Source: a bacterium (GTDB lineage: Bacteria > Ratteibacteria > UBA8468 > B48-G9 > JAFGKM01). From it: a stretch of DNA of 35,796 bases. The stretch lies in assembly GCA_035371905.1 (NCBI GenBank), contig DAORXQ010000010.1, positions 1 to 35,796 of the forward strand. The letters run 5' to 3'. The translations under genes were made by a program, and so were the position numbers. This document shows, piece after piece, positions 7,398 through 15,464 of the stretch. Every line of letters begins with the position of its first letter. Positions within the stretch are counted from its first letter, which is position 1. Below the pieces are notes generated by a model, which was not told the DNA's origin, did no database searches, and saw only the letters and a list, made by a program, of their open reading frames with translations.

Positions 7398-10300
7398 TTA
7401 AAACTCTATTTTAAGAGTAATTATTTCATGCGGTTTAAAATTAAGTTCAATTTTTTTATTTTTTACTGGTATTCTTTTTAAATTTTCTTCCTTTACATTA
7501 CTAATCCAGAGATTTTTTATATTTCTGTCAAAAGTTATAACAAATTTTCCTTTTTTTCCTTCATATTCAACCATCCTTAAAATATATGTATTATCTTTAA
7601 TTGATTTTTTGAAACAAGTTGGTACAATATTTCCTTCAATATAGAATAATTTTTGTTTTTTTATTTCTCCTTCCGAAATAACAGGTGTAATATTATATTC
7701 AAGAGCCATTTTTGTTATTTCTGAAATATTTGATTTTCCAAAAAATAATCTATATGAAACTAAATGATGTCCACAATCAGGTTCAGCGTCTGGTTCATAA
7801 GAATTTCTTAACAGGGTTAAAGATAAGTTATTTCCATCCAGGAAATATCCATATTTTTCTCTATTCATTATTACTGCCCACCAGTTATCTTCTTTAAATC
7901 CTGCCCATCTTAAAGCTGGATATTCCCGAGGAATATTTTTTCTTTTCATAGCACCAAAAGGTATTTCACAATAAAAATCACTTCTTTGAGCATTGAAATT
8001 AAAGTTTGCCCTTAACATAGGTACCCCAATTTCACTATTTCCCTTTATATTCCAATCTGTTTCGAATTCAAAATCAATGAAAGGAAAATCTCTGTAAAGT
8101 AAAGTTCTTTGAATAATTTTTGTTTCTTTATATTTTCTTATAACTTCAAAAATAACTAACGAGTTTCCTTCCTTTATTTCAAGATTATCCAAATCTATTA
8201 AATTTTCTATCTTATAAATATTACCTATTATCCAGGCACTCATAGGATGTGGTTTTTCCCAATAAAGTTTTATTAGATTAGCACAATTTTCTGCCCAGAA
8301 TGAACTTTTATCTTCTGGAATTGAATTTGCTTTTGGTATTACATCTTTTTTATTTTTTTTATCATAAATCCCTCTTATAAGGCCTGTTTTTTTATCTACC
8401 CAGATATAATAAAATTCATTTTCCCATTCTTCCTCTCTTTTTATAAAACCACTTCTATAAATTTTACAATCTTTGATATAAAATGTTTTAAAGTTATAAG
8501 GGGAAATAGGAGTAGTTGTGAATATAAGATTTCCTTCAGTTTTTTCAGCATCTATTTTTACACCACACTCATCTTCAATATGTATATCTTCATTTCCATA
8601 ATATGGTATTTTTGCAGGATATTTTGTTTCCCAGCCATTTGGATTAAAAATTGTTATACTTTTATTTTCTATCTTCATTTTTTCAATTATTTCATTTATT
8701 ATTTTGTTTCCTTCTTCAATAACTTCGTTAGCAAGAGTATTGGAATAATCGTATGATTTATGTATTGCTGAACCATCAAGTATATCATGAAATTGATTAA
8801 AAAGTGTTTTTTGCCACATTTTTTCAATTTCATTTTCCGGATACTGTTTGTTATTAATTGAGAAGATTGAAGAAAGAGTTTCAAGTTTTAACAATATATT
8901 TTCACAATTTCTATTATTTCTTTTTATATCAGAATGTGTTGTATAACAACCTTCAAAAATAAAATTTAATTCATCTTTAACAATGGGTAATCTATTTTTA
9001 TATTTTTCTATTATCTTGAAATATTTTTCAGTAGTTGAAAATTCAAGATTTGGGAAACATGGTTTTTCATTAAGTTTTATTTTTCTCTCAATGTCTTCTT
9101 CTGTAGGTCCTCCTCCATGGTCTCCAACTCCATAAACAAACATGAAATCTTTTATTTTGTATCTCTTATAATAATCAATGAAGAGTGGAATAATTCTATC
9201 GCTATCAATTTGATTATTGTAAATACTGTTAAAAGCAATTACTTTATTTTTATCGGGACCCTCCCATATAAATAATGGATATCCCTTTCCACATCTCATA
9301 AAATAATAATAGTTTATATCTGCATTTTTTATAATTGAGGGTATGGTAAATGGATGGCCGAATGTATCAGGAGACCACATAATTTTTACATCTTTATCAA
9401 AATTCTCTTTTATATACTTTTTTGAATAAATTATATGTCTCACAATACTTTCTCCATCAGACATATTTAAATCATTTTCAACCCATGCATTTGCTGTTAT
9501 TTCCCAGTTACCACTTTTTACTTTATCTTTTACTTTTTTAAAAAGTTTCTTATCATTTTCTTTAGTAATATCATAAACATGTGTTTGACTTTGGGAAAAA
9601 GTTAAGTCCTTATATTTATCCATCAAGTTTATAATTGTTGTAAAATCTCTTAGAACTACAGAAACAGTATCTTCATATGTCCATAACCAGTTCATGTCAA
9701 TATGAGCATGACCTATAAGATGAACCTTAAATTTTTTAGCATAGGGTTTAAAACTTTCCAGAAGGTTTTCAATATCTTTTATAACATTTTTTATTTTTTC
9801 CCAATCTTTTTTAATAATAAGGTCTGAATCAAGTTTTTCATAACACTTTTTGATTATTTCAGAAAGTTTTTTCTTTTTTGTTTCTTTTAAAATTATTTGA
9901 GCAAATTTTAATTGATATAGAATTGACTTTAATTGAAAAACAATATCATTTAAATTTTTGATTGATAAATATGCCCAGAAACCCCCAAGTCCATCACCCT
10001 TGTCTGTTTTGAAAACTATAAGGAATTTTTCGTTTGGTTTAGCATTTTCTGTTAATAAAAATGGAGTTGCAATTTTATCTGCCCAGAATTTATGAGAATA
10101 AACTTCTTTTCCATTTATAAACAGTGTTACACCCGAAGGAAAAACAAATTTCAAATAAATCTTACTTCCTTCTATTTTTATTCCTTCAATCTCTTCCGGT
10201 ATTTCTATCCATTTTCTTAAATAAGTATCTCCATCCTTTAAAGCCCAATGAATTGGTTGAGTTTTTTTCTCCCAGTTACTATCATCTATTTCAACTTTTG

Positions 10301-10409
10301 CTCCTTCTGAACAATTTTGTTTAAATTTCCATTCATTAAGATGTAAGTACTTATTAATTCTCTGTTCAAGATTTTTTACACTTTCTTCCCATTTCTCCAA
10401 TAAATCCAT
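7398..10409 (-). CDS. GH38 alpha-mannosidase
   Basis: Hydrolyses alpha-mannosides with retention of configuration. Layout of the 1003 residues: an N-terminal beta-sandwich (about 1-220), the GH38 catalytic barrel (about 225-500), a helical segment with NQFHDILDGSAIHKSY near 560, then long beta domains. Zinc and catalytic residues are visible: H234 and D238 area in LIGHAHIDMNWLW, and the nucleophile D348 in IMWSPDTFGHP. The third zinc ligand fits the His of FHDIL. No signal peptide is seen, so it probably acts in the cytoplasm on imported or internal glycans. Ribosome site AAAGGAGG precedes the ATG. It stands alone between clpB and the symporter operon. The family is certain; linkage specificity is not determinable. 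Confidence 0.93.
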   Translation of the reverse strand: MDLLEKWEESVKNLEQRINKYLHLNEWKFKQNCSEGAKVEIDDSNWEKKTQPIHWALKDGDTYLRKWIEIPEEIEGIKIEGSKIYLKFVFPSGVTLFINGKEVYSHKFWADKIATPFLLTENAKPNEKFLIVFKTDKGDGLGGFWAYLSIKNLNDIVFQLKSILYQLKFAQIILKETKKKKLSEIIKKCYEKLDSDLIIKKDWEKIKNVIKDIENLLESFKPYAKKFKVHLIGHAHIDMNWLWTYEDTVSVVLRDFTTIINLMDKYKDLTFSQSQTHVYDITKENDKKLFKKVKDKVKSGNWEITANAWVENDLNMSDGESIVRHIIYSKKYIKENFDKDVKIMWSPDTFGHPFTIPSIIKNADINYYYFMRCGKGYPLFIWEGPDKNKVIAFNSIYNNQIDSDRIIPLFIDYYKRYKIKDFMFVYGVGDHGGGPTEEDIERKIKLNEKPCFPNLEFSTTEKYFKIIEKYKNRLPIVKDELNFIFEGCYTTHSDIKRNNRNCENILLKLETLSSIFSINNKQYPENEIEKMWQKTLFNQFHDILDGSAIHKSYDYSNTLANEVIEEGNKIINEIIEKMKIENKSITIFNPNGWETKYPAKIPYYGNEDIHIEDECGVKIDAEKTEGNLIFTTTPISPYNFKTFYIKDCKIYRSGFIKREEEWENEFYYIWVDKKTGLIRGIYDKKNKKDVIPKANSIPEDKSSFWAENCANLIKLYWEKPHPMSAWIIGNIYKIENLIDLDNLEIKEGNSLVIFEVIRKYKETKIIQRTLLYRDFPFIDFEFETDWNIKGNSEIGVPMLRANFNFNAQRSDFYCEIPFGAMKRKNIPREYPALRWAGFKEDNWWAVIMNREKYGYFLDGNNLSLTLLRNSYEPDAEPDCGHHLVSYRLFFGKSNISEITKMALEYNITPVISEGEIKKQKLFYIEGNIVPTCFKKSIKDNTYILRMVEYEGKKGKFVITFDRNIKNLWISNVKEENLKRIPVKNKKIELNFKPHEIITLKIEF

Positions 10410-10444
10410 GTTTGCCTCCTTTAAAAGTTTTCTAACAAGTATAT

Positions 10445-10472
10445 ATTTTAAATTACAAAATTAGAAAATCAA
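10445..10472 (-). promoter_or_regulatory. Possible promoter of the alpha-mannosidase gene
   Basis: Minus strand TTGATT (10467-10472), 16-base spacer, TAAAAT (10445-10450), in the 85-base gap after clpB. The predicted start is about 29 bases before the ATG. The match is moderate and the region is AT-rich, so read-through from clpB remains possible. Confidence 0.4.
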
Positions 10473-10494
10473 GTTTATTTTTGATGGGGAAAAA

Positions 10495-13065
10495 TTATTT
10501 TGTAAATTTTAAAGCGCCATTTTCAACATCTATAATTATTGTGTCTCCTTCTTTAAATTCTCCAGAAATAATTTTAAGGGCAAGGGGATTTTCTATTTCT
10601 CTCTGAATTAAACGTTTTAAAGGTCTGGCTCCAAAATTTTCGTCATAACCCTTTTCTGCAAGATAATTTTTTGTTTTTTCTGTAATTTCAATTTTAATTT
10701 TCTTTTCAGAGAGTCGTTTCTGAAGGTATGAAATTTGAATACCCACAATTTTGAGAATATCTTCTTTTTTTAATTTTTTAAATATTATTATTTCGTCAAT
10801 TCTGTTTAAAAATTCCGGTCTGAATTTTAATTTTAAAGTTTCCATTATTTTTTCTTTTATTACATCTTCTTCTTTAAATGAAGTAATAAATTGACTTCCA
10901 ATGTTTGATGTCATAATAATCACAGTATTTCTGAAATCTACAGTTCTTCCATGTCCATCCGTCAGACGTCCATCATCAAGTAATTGAAGGAGTATATTAA
11001 AAACATCAGGATGTGCTTTTTCTATTTCATCCAGAAGAATCACACTATAAGGTTGTCTTCTTATTCTTTCTGTTAATTGCCCTCCTTCTTCATAACCTAC
11101 ATATCCAGGAGGAGCCCCTATTAAACGAGACACTGTATGTTTTTCCATATATTCACTCATATCAATACGAACAAGAGCATTTTCATTGTTAAATAGAAAT
11201 TCAGCAAGTGCTTTTGCAAGTTCTGTTTTTCCTACTCCTGTAGGTCCGAGAAAGATAAAAGAACCAATTGGTCTATTTGGATCTGAGAGACCTGCTCTAT
11301 TTCTTCTTATAGCATTTGAAACTGCTTTTATTGCTTCCTCCTGTCCGATAACTCTTTTTGATAACCTTTCTTCCATATGAATTAATTTTTCAACTTCTCC
11401 TTCAAGCATTTTTTGAACAGGTATTCCTGTCCATTTTGAAACAATTTCTGCAATATCTTCTTCCGTAACTTCGTCTTTTAATAATCCCTTTTCTTTCTGG
11501 ACTTCTCTTAGTTTTTTCGTTTCCTCTTCAAGTTTTTTATTTAATTCAATCAATTTACCATATTTATATTCTGCTGCTTTATCAAGGTCTCCTTCTCTTT
11601 CCGCCTTTTCAATTATATTTCTTGCAAGTTCAATTTGTTCTTTAATTTTTCTTATTTTTTCAACTATTTCCTTTTCTGTAATCCACTGTTTGTATAATGT
11701 ATCTCTTTCCTTTTTTATTTCAACTATCTCTTTTTCTAATTTTTCTAATCTTTCCTTGACTTCAGGTGTATTTTCTTTTTTTAATGCCTGTTTTTCTATT
11801 TCAAGTTGCGTTAATTTTCTTTCAATTTCATCCAGTTCAACAGGCATACTATCAATTTCCATTTTAAGTTTGCTTGCAGCCTCATCTATCAAATCTATTG
11901 CTTTATCTGGTAAAAATCTTCCACTTATATATCTATGTGATAAAACCGCCGCTGCAACAATTGCACTATCAGTTATTTTAACTCCATGATGAACTTCATA
12001 TTTTTCTTTCAATCCCCTTAAAATTGATATTGTTTCTTCAACAGTTGGTTCTTTTACATAAACAGGTTGAAATCTTCTTTCAAGGGCTCTATCTTTTTCT
12101 ATATATTTCCTGTATTCATCAAGAGTTGTGGCTCCAATACATCTTAAAGTTCCCCTCGCAAGTGCAGGTTTTAGCATGTTAGAAGCATCAATTGCTCCTT
12201 CTGCTGCACCTGCTCCAACAAGAGTATGTAATTCATCAATAAAAAGTATTATCTCACCTTCTTTTTTTTCTATTTCTTTTAAAAGTGCTTTTAATCTATC
12301 CTCAAATTCTCCTCTAAATTTCGTCCCAGCAATTAAAGCACCAAGATCAAGAGCAAGTATTTTTTTATTTTTTAAATTTTCAGGTACATCTCCTGAAATA
12401 ATTCTCCTTGCCAGACCTTCAACTATTGCTGTTTTACCAACACCTGCTTCTCCAATCAAAACAGGATTATTTTTAGTTCTTCTTGATAAAACTTGTATAA
12501 CTCTTCTAATTTCCTCATCTCTTCCAATAACAGGGTCAAGTTTCCCTTTTCTTGCTAAATCTGTCAAATCTCTTGTAAATTTATCAAGGACTTTATATTT
12601 AGTTTCAGCATCTCTATCAGTAATCTTTTCTCCATTTCTTAAATTTTGTATAATTTTTATTATTCTATCCTTAAAAATATTATATTTTGCAAAAATTTCT
12701 TTCACAGGAGAATCAACTTCACTTATAGCAATAAAAAGATGTTCCACTCCAATATATTCATCTTCAAAAATTTTGGCATAATTTTGTGCTTTATAAATAG
12801 TTTGATTTAGTAAAGGACTTATATATAAAGCAGTTTTTGAATTATAAACTTTTGGAAGTTTATCTATTTCTTTTTCAATATCTTTTTTTATTCCTTCCAC
12901 ATCTACATTCATTTCTTTTAAAATGTCAATAATCGTTTCATCGCTATCTACCAATACATATGCAAGATGTAATACATCTACTTCATTATTATTTTTTTCT
13001 TGAGTTAAAGCCTGTGAAGACATTAATGCTTCTTGAGCTTTCAATGTAAATTTTTCAAGATTCAT
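10495..13065 (-). CDS. clpB: ATP-dependent disaggregase ClpB
   Basis: Hexameric AAA+ chaperone that threads aggregated proteins with DnaK. All parts of the 856-residue family are present: N-terminal Clp_N repeats (1-145), first AAA module with Walker A GEAGVGKT (205-212) and Walker B LFIDE (274-278), the long coiled-coil middle domain (about 405-530) that separates ClpB from ClpA/ClpC, and a second AAA module with Walker A GPTGVGKT (607-614), [13 protein letters not shown] pore-loop region and arginine-finger area [10 protein letters not shown]. Its ATG has GGAGAG upstream. It is last of the gyrB-to-clpB gene run, 59 bases after the FHA gene. I see no CIRCE-type repeat, and only a weak -35/-10 pair (TTGAAA, 17 bases, TACAAA) in that gap, so heat control is not evident. 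Confidence 0.97.
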   Translation of the reverse strand: MNLEKFTLKAQEALMSSQALTQEKNNNEVDVLHLAYVLVDSDETIIDILKEMNVDVEGIKKDIEKEIDKLPKVYNSKTALYISPLLNQTIYKAQNYAKIFEDEYIGVEHLFIAISEVDSPVKEIFAKYNIFKDRIIKIIQNLRNGEKITDRDAETKYKVLDKFTRDLTDLARKGKLDPVIGRDEEIRRVIQVLSRRTKNNPVLIGEAGVGKTAIVEGLARRIISGDVPENLKNKKILALDLGALIAGTKFRGEFEDRLKALLKEIEKKEGEIILFIDELHTLVGAGAAEGAIDASNMLKPALARGTLRCIGATTLDEYRKYIEKDRALERRFQPVYVKEPTVEETISILRGLKEKYEVHHGVKITDSAIVAAAVLSHRYISGRFLPDKAIDLIDEAASKLKMEIDSMPVELDEIERKLTQLEIEKQALKKENTPEVKERLEKLEKEIVEIKKERDTLYKQWITEKEIVEKIRKIKEQIELARNIIEKAEREGDLDKAAEYKYGKLIELNKKLEEETKKLREVQKEKGLLKDEVTEEDIAEIVSKWTGIPVQKMLEGEVEKLIHMEERLSKRVIGQEEAIKAVSNAIRRNRAGLSDPNRPIGSFIFLGPTGVGKTELAKALAEFLFNNENALVRIDMSEYMEKHTVSRLIGAPPGYVGYEEGGQLTERIRRQPYSVILLDEIEKAHPDVFNILLQLLDDGRLTDGHGRTVDFRNTVIIMTSNIGSQFITSFKEEDVIKEKIMETLKLKFRPEFLNRIDEIIIFKKLKKEDILKIVGIQISYLQKRLSEKKIKIEITEKTKNYLAEKGYDENFGARPLKRLIQREIENPLALKIISGEFKEGDTIIIDVENGALKFTK

Positions 13066-13124
13066 TTTTTACTCTCCTTTTATTTTTTTTATTTAGATGG
13101 TATTTTTTTGTAGAAGTTTCAGAA

Positions 13125-13490
13125 TTATTTTTCAAAAAATTTACACTTAATGGGGCCAAACTGTATTTCGTCGTTTTCCTGAAGTTTATAAGGTTTTTTA
13201 ACTTCAATACGAGCCATGTTGACATATGTACCATATTGACTTCCAAGTCCATGTGTTCCAATATCTTCAATATACCAACCATCATCTTTTTTGATTATTC
13301 TTGCATGGATTCTTGATACTTTAACTAAACTGTCAAGATACAATCTTTTTGTGGATTCTGGTAAAGATTGAAAAATTTGATAATCCGGTATGGTTATATC
13401 ATTTGTATTCTGCCTTCCAACATAAATTTTTTCTTTAACCAACTCATATTCTCTATTCATAAAGGGATAATCAAAAACAAGTTTAGCCAT
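13125..13490 (-). CDS. FHA-domain protein
   Basis: A stand-alone forkhead-associated domain of 121 residues with no other domain, signal or membrane span. The phosphothreonine-binding elements are intact: YVGRQNTNDI (GR at 25-26), VSRIHARI (SRIH at 59-62) and SQYGTYVN (GTYVN at 87-91), then the closing strands YKLQENDEIQFGPIKC. FHA domains bind phosphothreonine peptides, so it probably reads Ser/Thr kinase signals, but no kinase or phosphatase gene is in the window. A stretch of about 20 extra residues (38-58) between the GR strand and the SRIH motif makes the loop longer than usual. It starts right after lgt (no spacing) with GAGG before the ATG. Partner unknown. Confidence 0.85.
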   Translation of the reverse strand: MAKLVFDYPFMNREYELVKEKIYVGRQNTNDITIPDYQIFQSLPESTKRLYLDSLVKVSRIHARIIKKDDGWYIEDIGTHGLGSQYGTYVNMARIEVKKPYKLQENDEIQFGPIKCKFFEK

Positions 13491-14234
13491 TTATTTCCTC
13501 CCTTTTATTAATTTTACAATAATATAAATTCCACCTATCATAAATATTAAAATTGCAATGAATTGAGTTGAATAAAGTCCAAGTGATGTTCTTTTTAAAT
13601 CCCCTCTTAAAAAGTCAACAAAATACCTTATTAAAGAAAAACCTATTAAATAAGAAGAAAATATAAATCCTTCTCCTTTTTTTGTTTTTTTTGATAATTT
13701 CTTTAAAAAGAAAAAAAGTACTATGTACAAAAATGAATAATAAAGTTGCGTAGGATGTACTTTTTTATCCATAAAAGGAAATTTTACCCCGATAAAGAAA
13801 TCTGTTTCTTTCCCATAACAGCAACCGTTTAAAAAACATCCTAATCTACCAATTGCCTGTCCAATAGGAACATAAATTGCAATTGTATCAAGAAGTTTAA
13901 CTGGTGAAAAATTTTTTATTTTAGAAAATAAAATAATAAAAATTAAAGAAGATAGAATTGCTCCTTCAACAGCAAGCCCTCCATTCCTTATTTTAATAAT
14001 TTCCAGTGGATGAAGAATGTAATAATATATATTTACCAGAATATGTAAAAATCTTGCGCCAATAATTCCAGTAAAAATTGTCAAGAAAACTAATTGAGAG
14101 ATAAACTTTTCATCGTAACCTTCCTTATGATATTCTTTTTCAAATAATGCTATTGAAATAAAAACTCCAACAGCAACAAAAACTCCATACCAGTATATAA
14201 CAAAATTCCCAATTTTTATAAATACTGGATGCAT
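13491..14234 (-). CDS. lgt: Prolipoprotein diacylglyceryl transferase
   Basis: Inner-membrane enzyme that moves diacylglycerol from phosphatidylglycerol to the lipobox cysteine. It has 247 residues and about seven hydrophobic segments, starting with the usual MHPVFIKIG and WYG motif. The signature GQAIGRLGCFLNGCCYG contains the essential Arg (R130, E. coli R143), and LIRYFVDFLRGD carries the second conserved Arg (R210). HPTQLYYS at 160-167 is the family's HPtqlYe motif. In RNGGLAVEGA a Glu (E90) occupies the place of E. coli His103, a position known to vary outside proteobacteria. It is 2 bases from lspA and directly upstream of the FHA gene, so both steps of lipoprotein maturation are made together. 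Confidence 0.94.
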   Translation of the reverse strand: MHPVFIKIGNFVIYWYGVFVAVGVFISIALFEKEYHKEGYDEKFISQLVFLTIFTGIIGARFLHILVNIYYYILHPLEIIKIRNGGLAVEGAILSSLIFIILFSKIKNFSPVKLLDTIAIYVPIGQAIGRLGCFLNGCCYGKETDFFIGVKFPFMDKKVHPTQLYYSFLYIVLFFFLKKLSKKTKKGEGFIFSSYLIGFSLIRYFVDFLRGDLKRTSLGLYSTQFIAILIFMIGGIYIIVKLIKGRK

Positions 14235-14236
14235 TT

Positions 14237-14692
14237 TTATTCCTTTAAATATTTTATAAAGAATAAAATAACACCTATTGATATGAAAGCATCTGCAAAA
14301 TTAAAAACTGGCCAGAAGTGGAAATTTATAAAATCAATAACATATCCAAATCTTATTCTATCAAGTAGATTTCCTATTGTCCCTCCAACAATCAAACCGA
14401 GAGAAAATTGATGATATTTTTCTGTTTTTTTTAATTTTAAAATGGCAAAAATAATAAAAAAAATTGCAATAAAAGAAAAAATTATTATAAAGATTCTCGT
14501 TTTTTCATTATTGAATAGTCCAAAAACAATTCCTTGATTTTTTATAAGTGTAAAAGAAAGGAAAGAGGTAATATTTATATTTCCATCAGTTTTTTTCAGT
14601 AATCTAACTATAAAAGATTTTGTTATCTGATCAAAAAAAAGTGCTAAAAATGAAGTTGTTAAAAAAATTTTTAAAAAAAATCTAAATTTCAC
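14237..14692 (-). CDS. lspA: Lipoprotein signal peptidase II
   Basis: Aspartic protease of the inner membrane that cuts the signal peptide from diacylated prolipoproteins. Four hydrophobic helices and the family motifs are present: FFDQITK, NQGIVFGL, VGGTIGNLLDR with catalytic D111, and FNFADAFISIG with catalytic D134 (numbering from my start). I start at the GTG at 14690-14692: it overlaps the dksA/traR TGA by 4 bases (GTGA) and has GGAAAGAG about 8 bases upstream. A GTG 24 bases earlier extends the frame with eight basic and polar residues that the family lacks. It runs into lgt with a 2-base gap. Substrates may include the LptE-like lipoprotein elsewhere in the window. Confidence 0.94.
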   Translation of the reverse strand: MKFRFFLKIFLTTSFLALFFDQITKSFIVRLLKKTDGNINITSFLSFTLIKNQGIVFGLFNNEKTRIFIIIFSFIAIFFIIFAILKLKKTEKYHQFSLGLIVGGTIGNLLDRIRFGYVIDFINFHFWPVFNFADAFISIGVILFFIKYLKE

Positions 14693-15036
14693 TTTTTTTC
14701 TCTTTCCGTTTGACACTTTATGCAGTATCTTGCATATGGAATTGCCTTTAATCTTTCTTTTGATATTAGTTGTCCACAGTTGTCACATTTTCCATAAGTT
14801 CCATCTTTAATTTTTTTTATTGCTATATTGATTTCTTCAAGTAATTTACTCTCAGAATTAGAAAGCCCAACTTCAAGGTCTTTTTCAAATTCATCAGTTC
14901 CATAATCTGCAATATGAGTTGGAACCCCTTTTTCTCCTTTTTCAATTACTTCTCTTGCGTAAGATAAATTTTTAAAAATTTTTTCTTTTTCTCTTTCAAG
15001 TAATTTAAGAAAATAATTTTTTTCTTCTTTTTTCAT
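14689..15036 (-). CDS. DksA/TraR-family zinc-finger protein
   Basis: A 115-residue protein with an N-terminal coiled coil (about 3-75) and a C-terminal four-cysteine zinc finger: C84 and C87 in GKCDNCG, C105 and C108 in RYCIKCQ. This is the shape of the DksA/TraR/YteA family, some of which bind the RNA polymerase secondary channel and adjust initiation with ppGpp. The acidic turn DYGTDEFEKD lies where the coiled-coil tip is expected. It is shorter than E. coli DksA (151 residues) and the tip does not clearly show the DksA Asp pair, so a DksA role is not proven. It sits 14 bases after archease and leads into lspA-lgt, a linkage that also occurs in other bacteria. Confidence 0.85.
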   Translation of the reverse strand: MKKEEKNYFLKLLEREKEKIFKNLSYAREVIEKGEKGVPTHIADYGTDEFEKDLEVGLSNSESKLLEEINIAIKKIKDGTYGKCDNCGQLISKERLKAIPYARYCIKCQTEREKK

Positions 15037-15050
15037 GGCTTCCCTCTCAT

Positions 15051-15464
15051 TTATAAATCAAAAATTATTGTTGTTGTATACTGGTTATCTAATTTTTTTA
15101 TCTTCAAATTGTGATATGTTGTTGCTTTAACTTCTTTTTCTATTTTTTCTACTTTTTGCATTTTAAGTTTTGCAAAGAGATTATATTCATTATTTTTAAA
15201 ATCTATTTTAATTTCTTTGATTTCACCTGACATTTTTTTTGTTTCCATATAATATATCATTTCATTCAAAAATTTAACAAGTAAATTTTCAAGTTCCTCT
15301 GATTTCAAGTTTATTTCCATAATACTTTCTTTCCCGTTTGATTTCACTCCCATTATTTCATAAAGTCCTTTCAAAGAATTAATAAAAATTTCTTCTATTG
15401 TTTTTCCTTTGACAATTATTCCTGTATCGGCGGTATGGTTTATAATTTCAATATTTTTATTCAT
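15051..15464 (-). CDS. Archease
   Basis: A 137-residue archease. The family speeds guanylylation and turnover of the RNA ligase RtcB. Diagnostic parts are [13 protein letters not shown] with HTAD at 10-13 (metal ligand D13), [15 protein letters not shown] in the middle, [10 protein letters not shown], and the C-terminal TIIFDL with D136, the second conserved metal-site Asp. The ATG lies in the last 8 bases of gyrA, so it is made with the gyrase subunits. No rtcB is present in the window, which is unusual because the two are often adjacent. The identification is firm; the RtcB link is from family knowledge. Confidence 0.88.
   Translation of the reverse strand: MNKNIEIINHTADTGIIVKGKTIEEIFINSLKGLYEIMGVKSNGKESIMEINLKSEELENLLVKFLNEMIYYMETKKMSGEIKEIKIDFKNNEYNLFAKLKMQKVEKIEKEVKATTYHNLKIKKLDNQYTTTIIFDL

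Noticed and set aside
12128..12781. 217-codon plus-strand frame opposite clpB.
   Set aside because: It is the antisense shadow of the conserved clpB first AAA module, low in charged residues and high in Ser and Pro as such shadows are, with no ribosome site.
13066..13124. CIRCE or sigma-32-type heat-shock element before clpB.
   Set aside because: No TTAGCACTC-type inverted repeat or CCCCAT-type element is present in the 59 bases.
13055..13285. 76-codon minus-strand reading frame between the FHA gene and clpB.
   Set aside because: It is an out-of-frame reading across the end of the FHA gene; the FHA motifs are in the other frame and this one shows no family or ribosome signal of its own.
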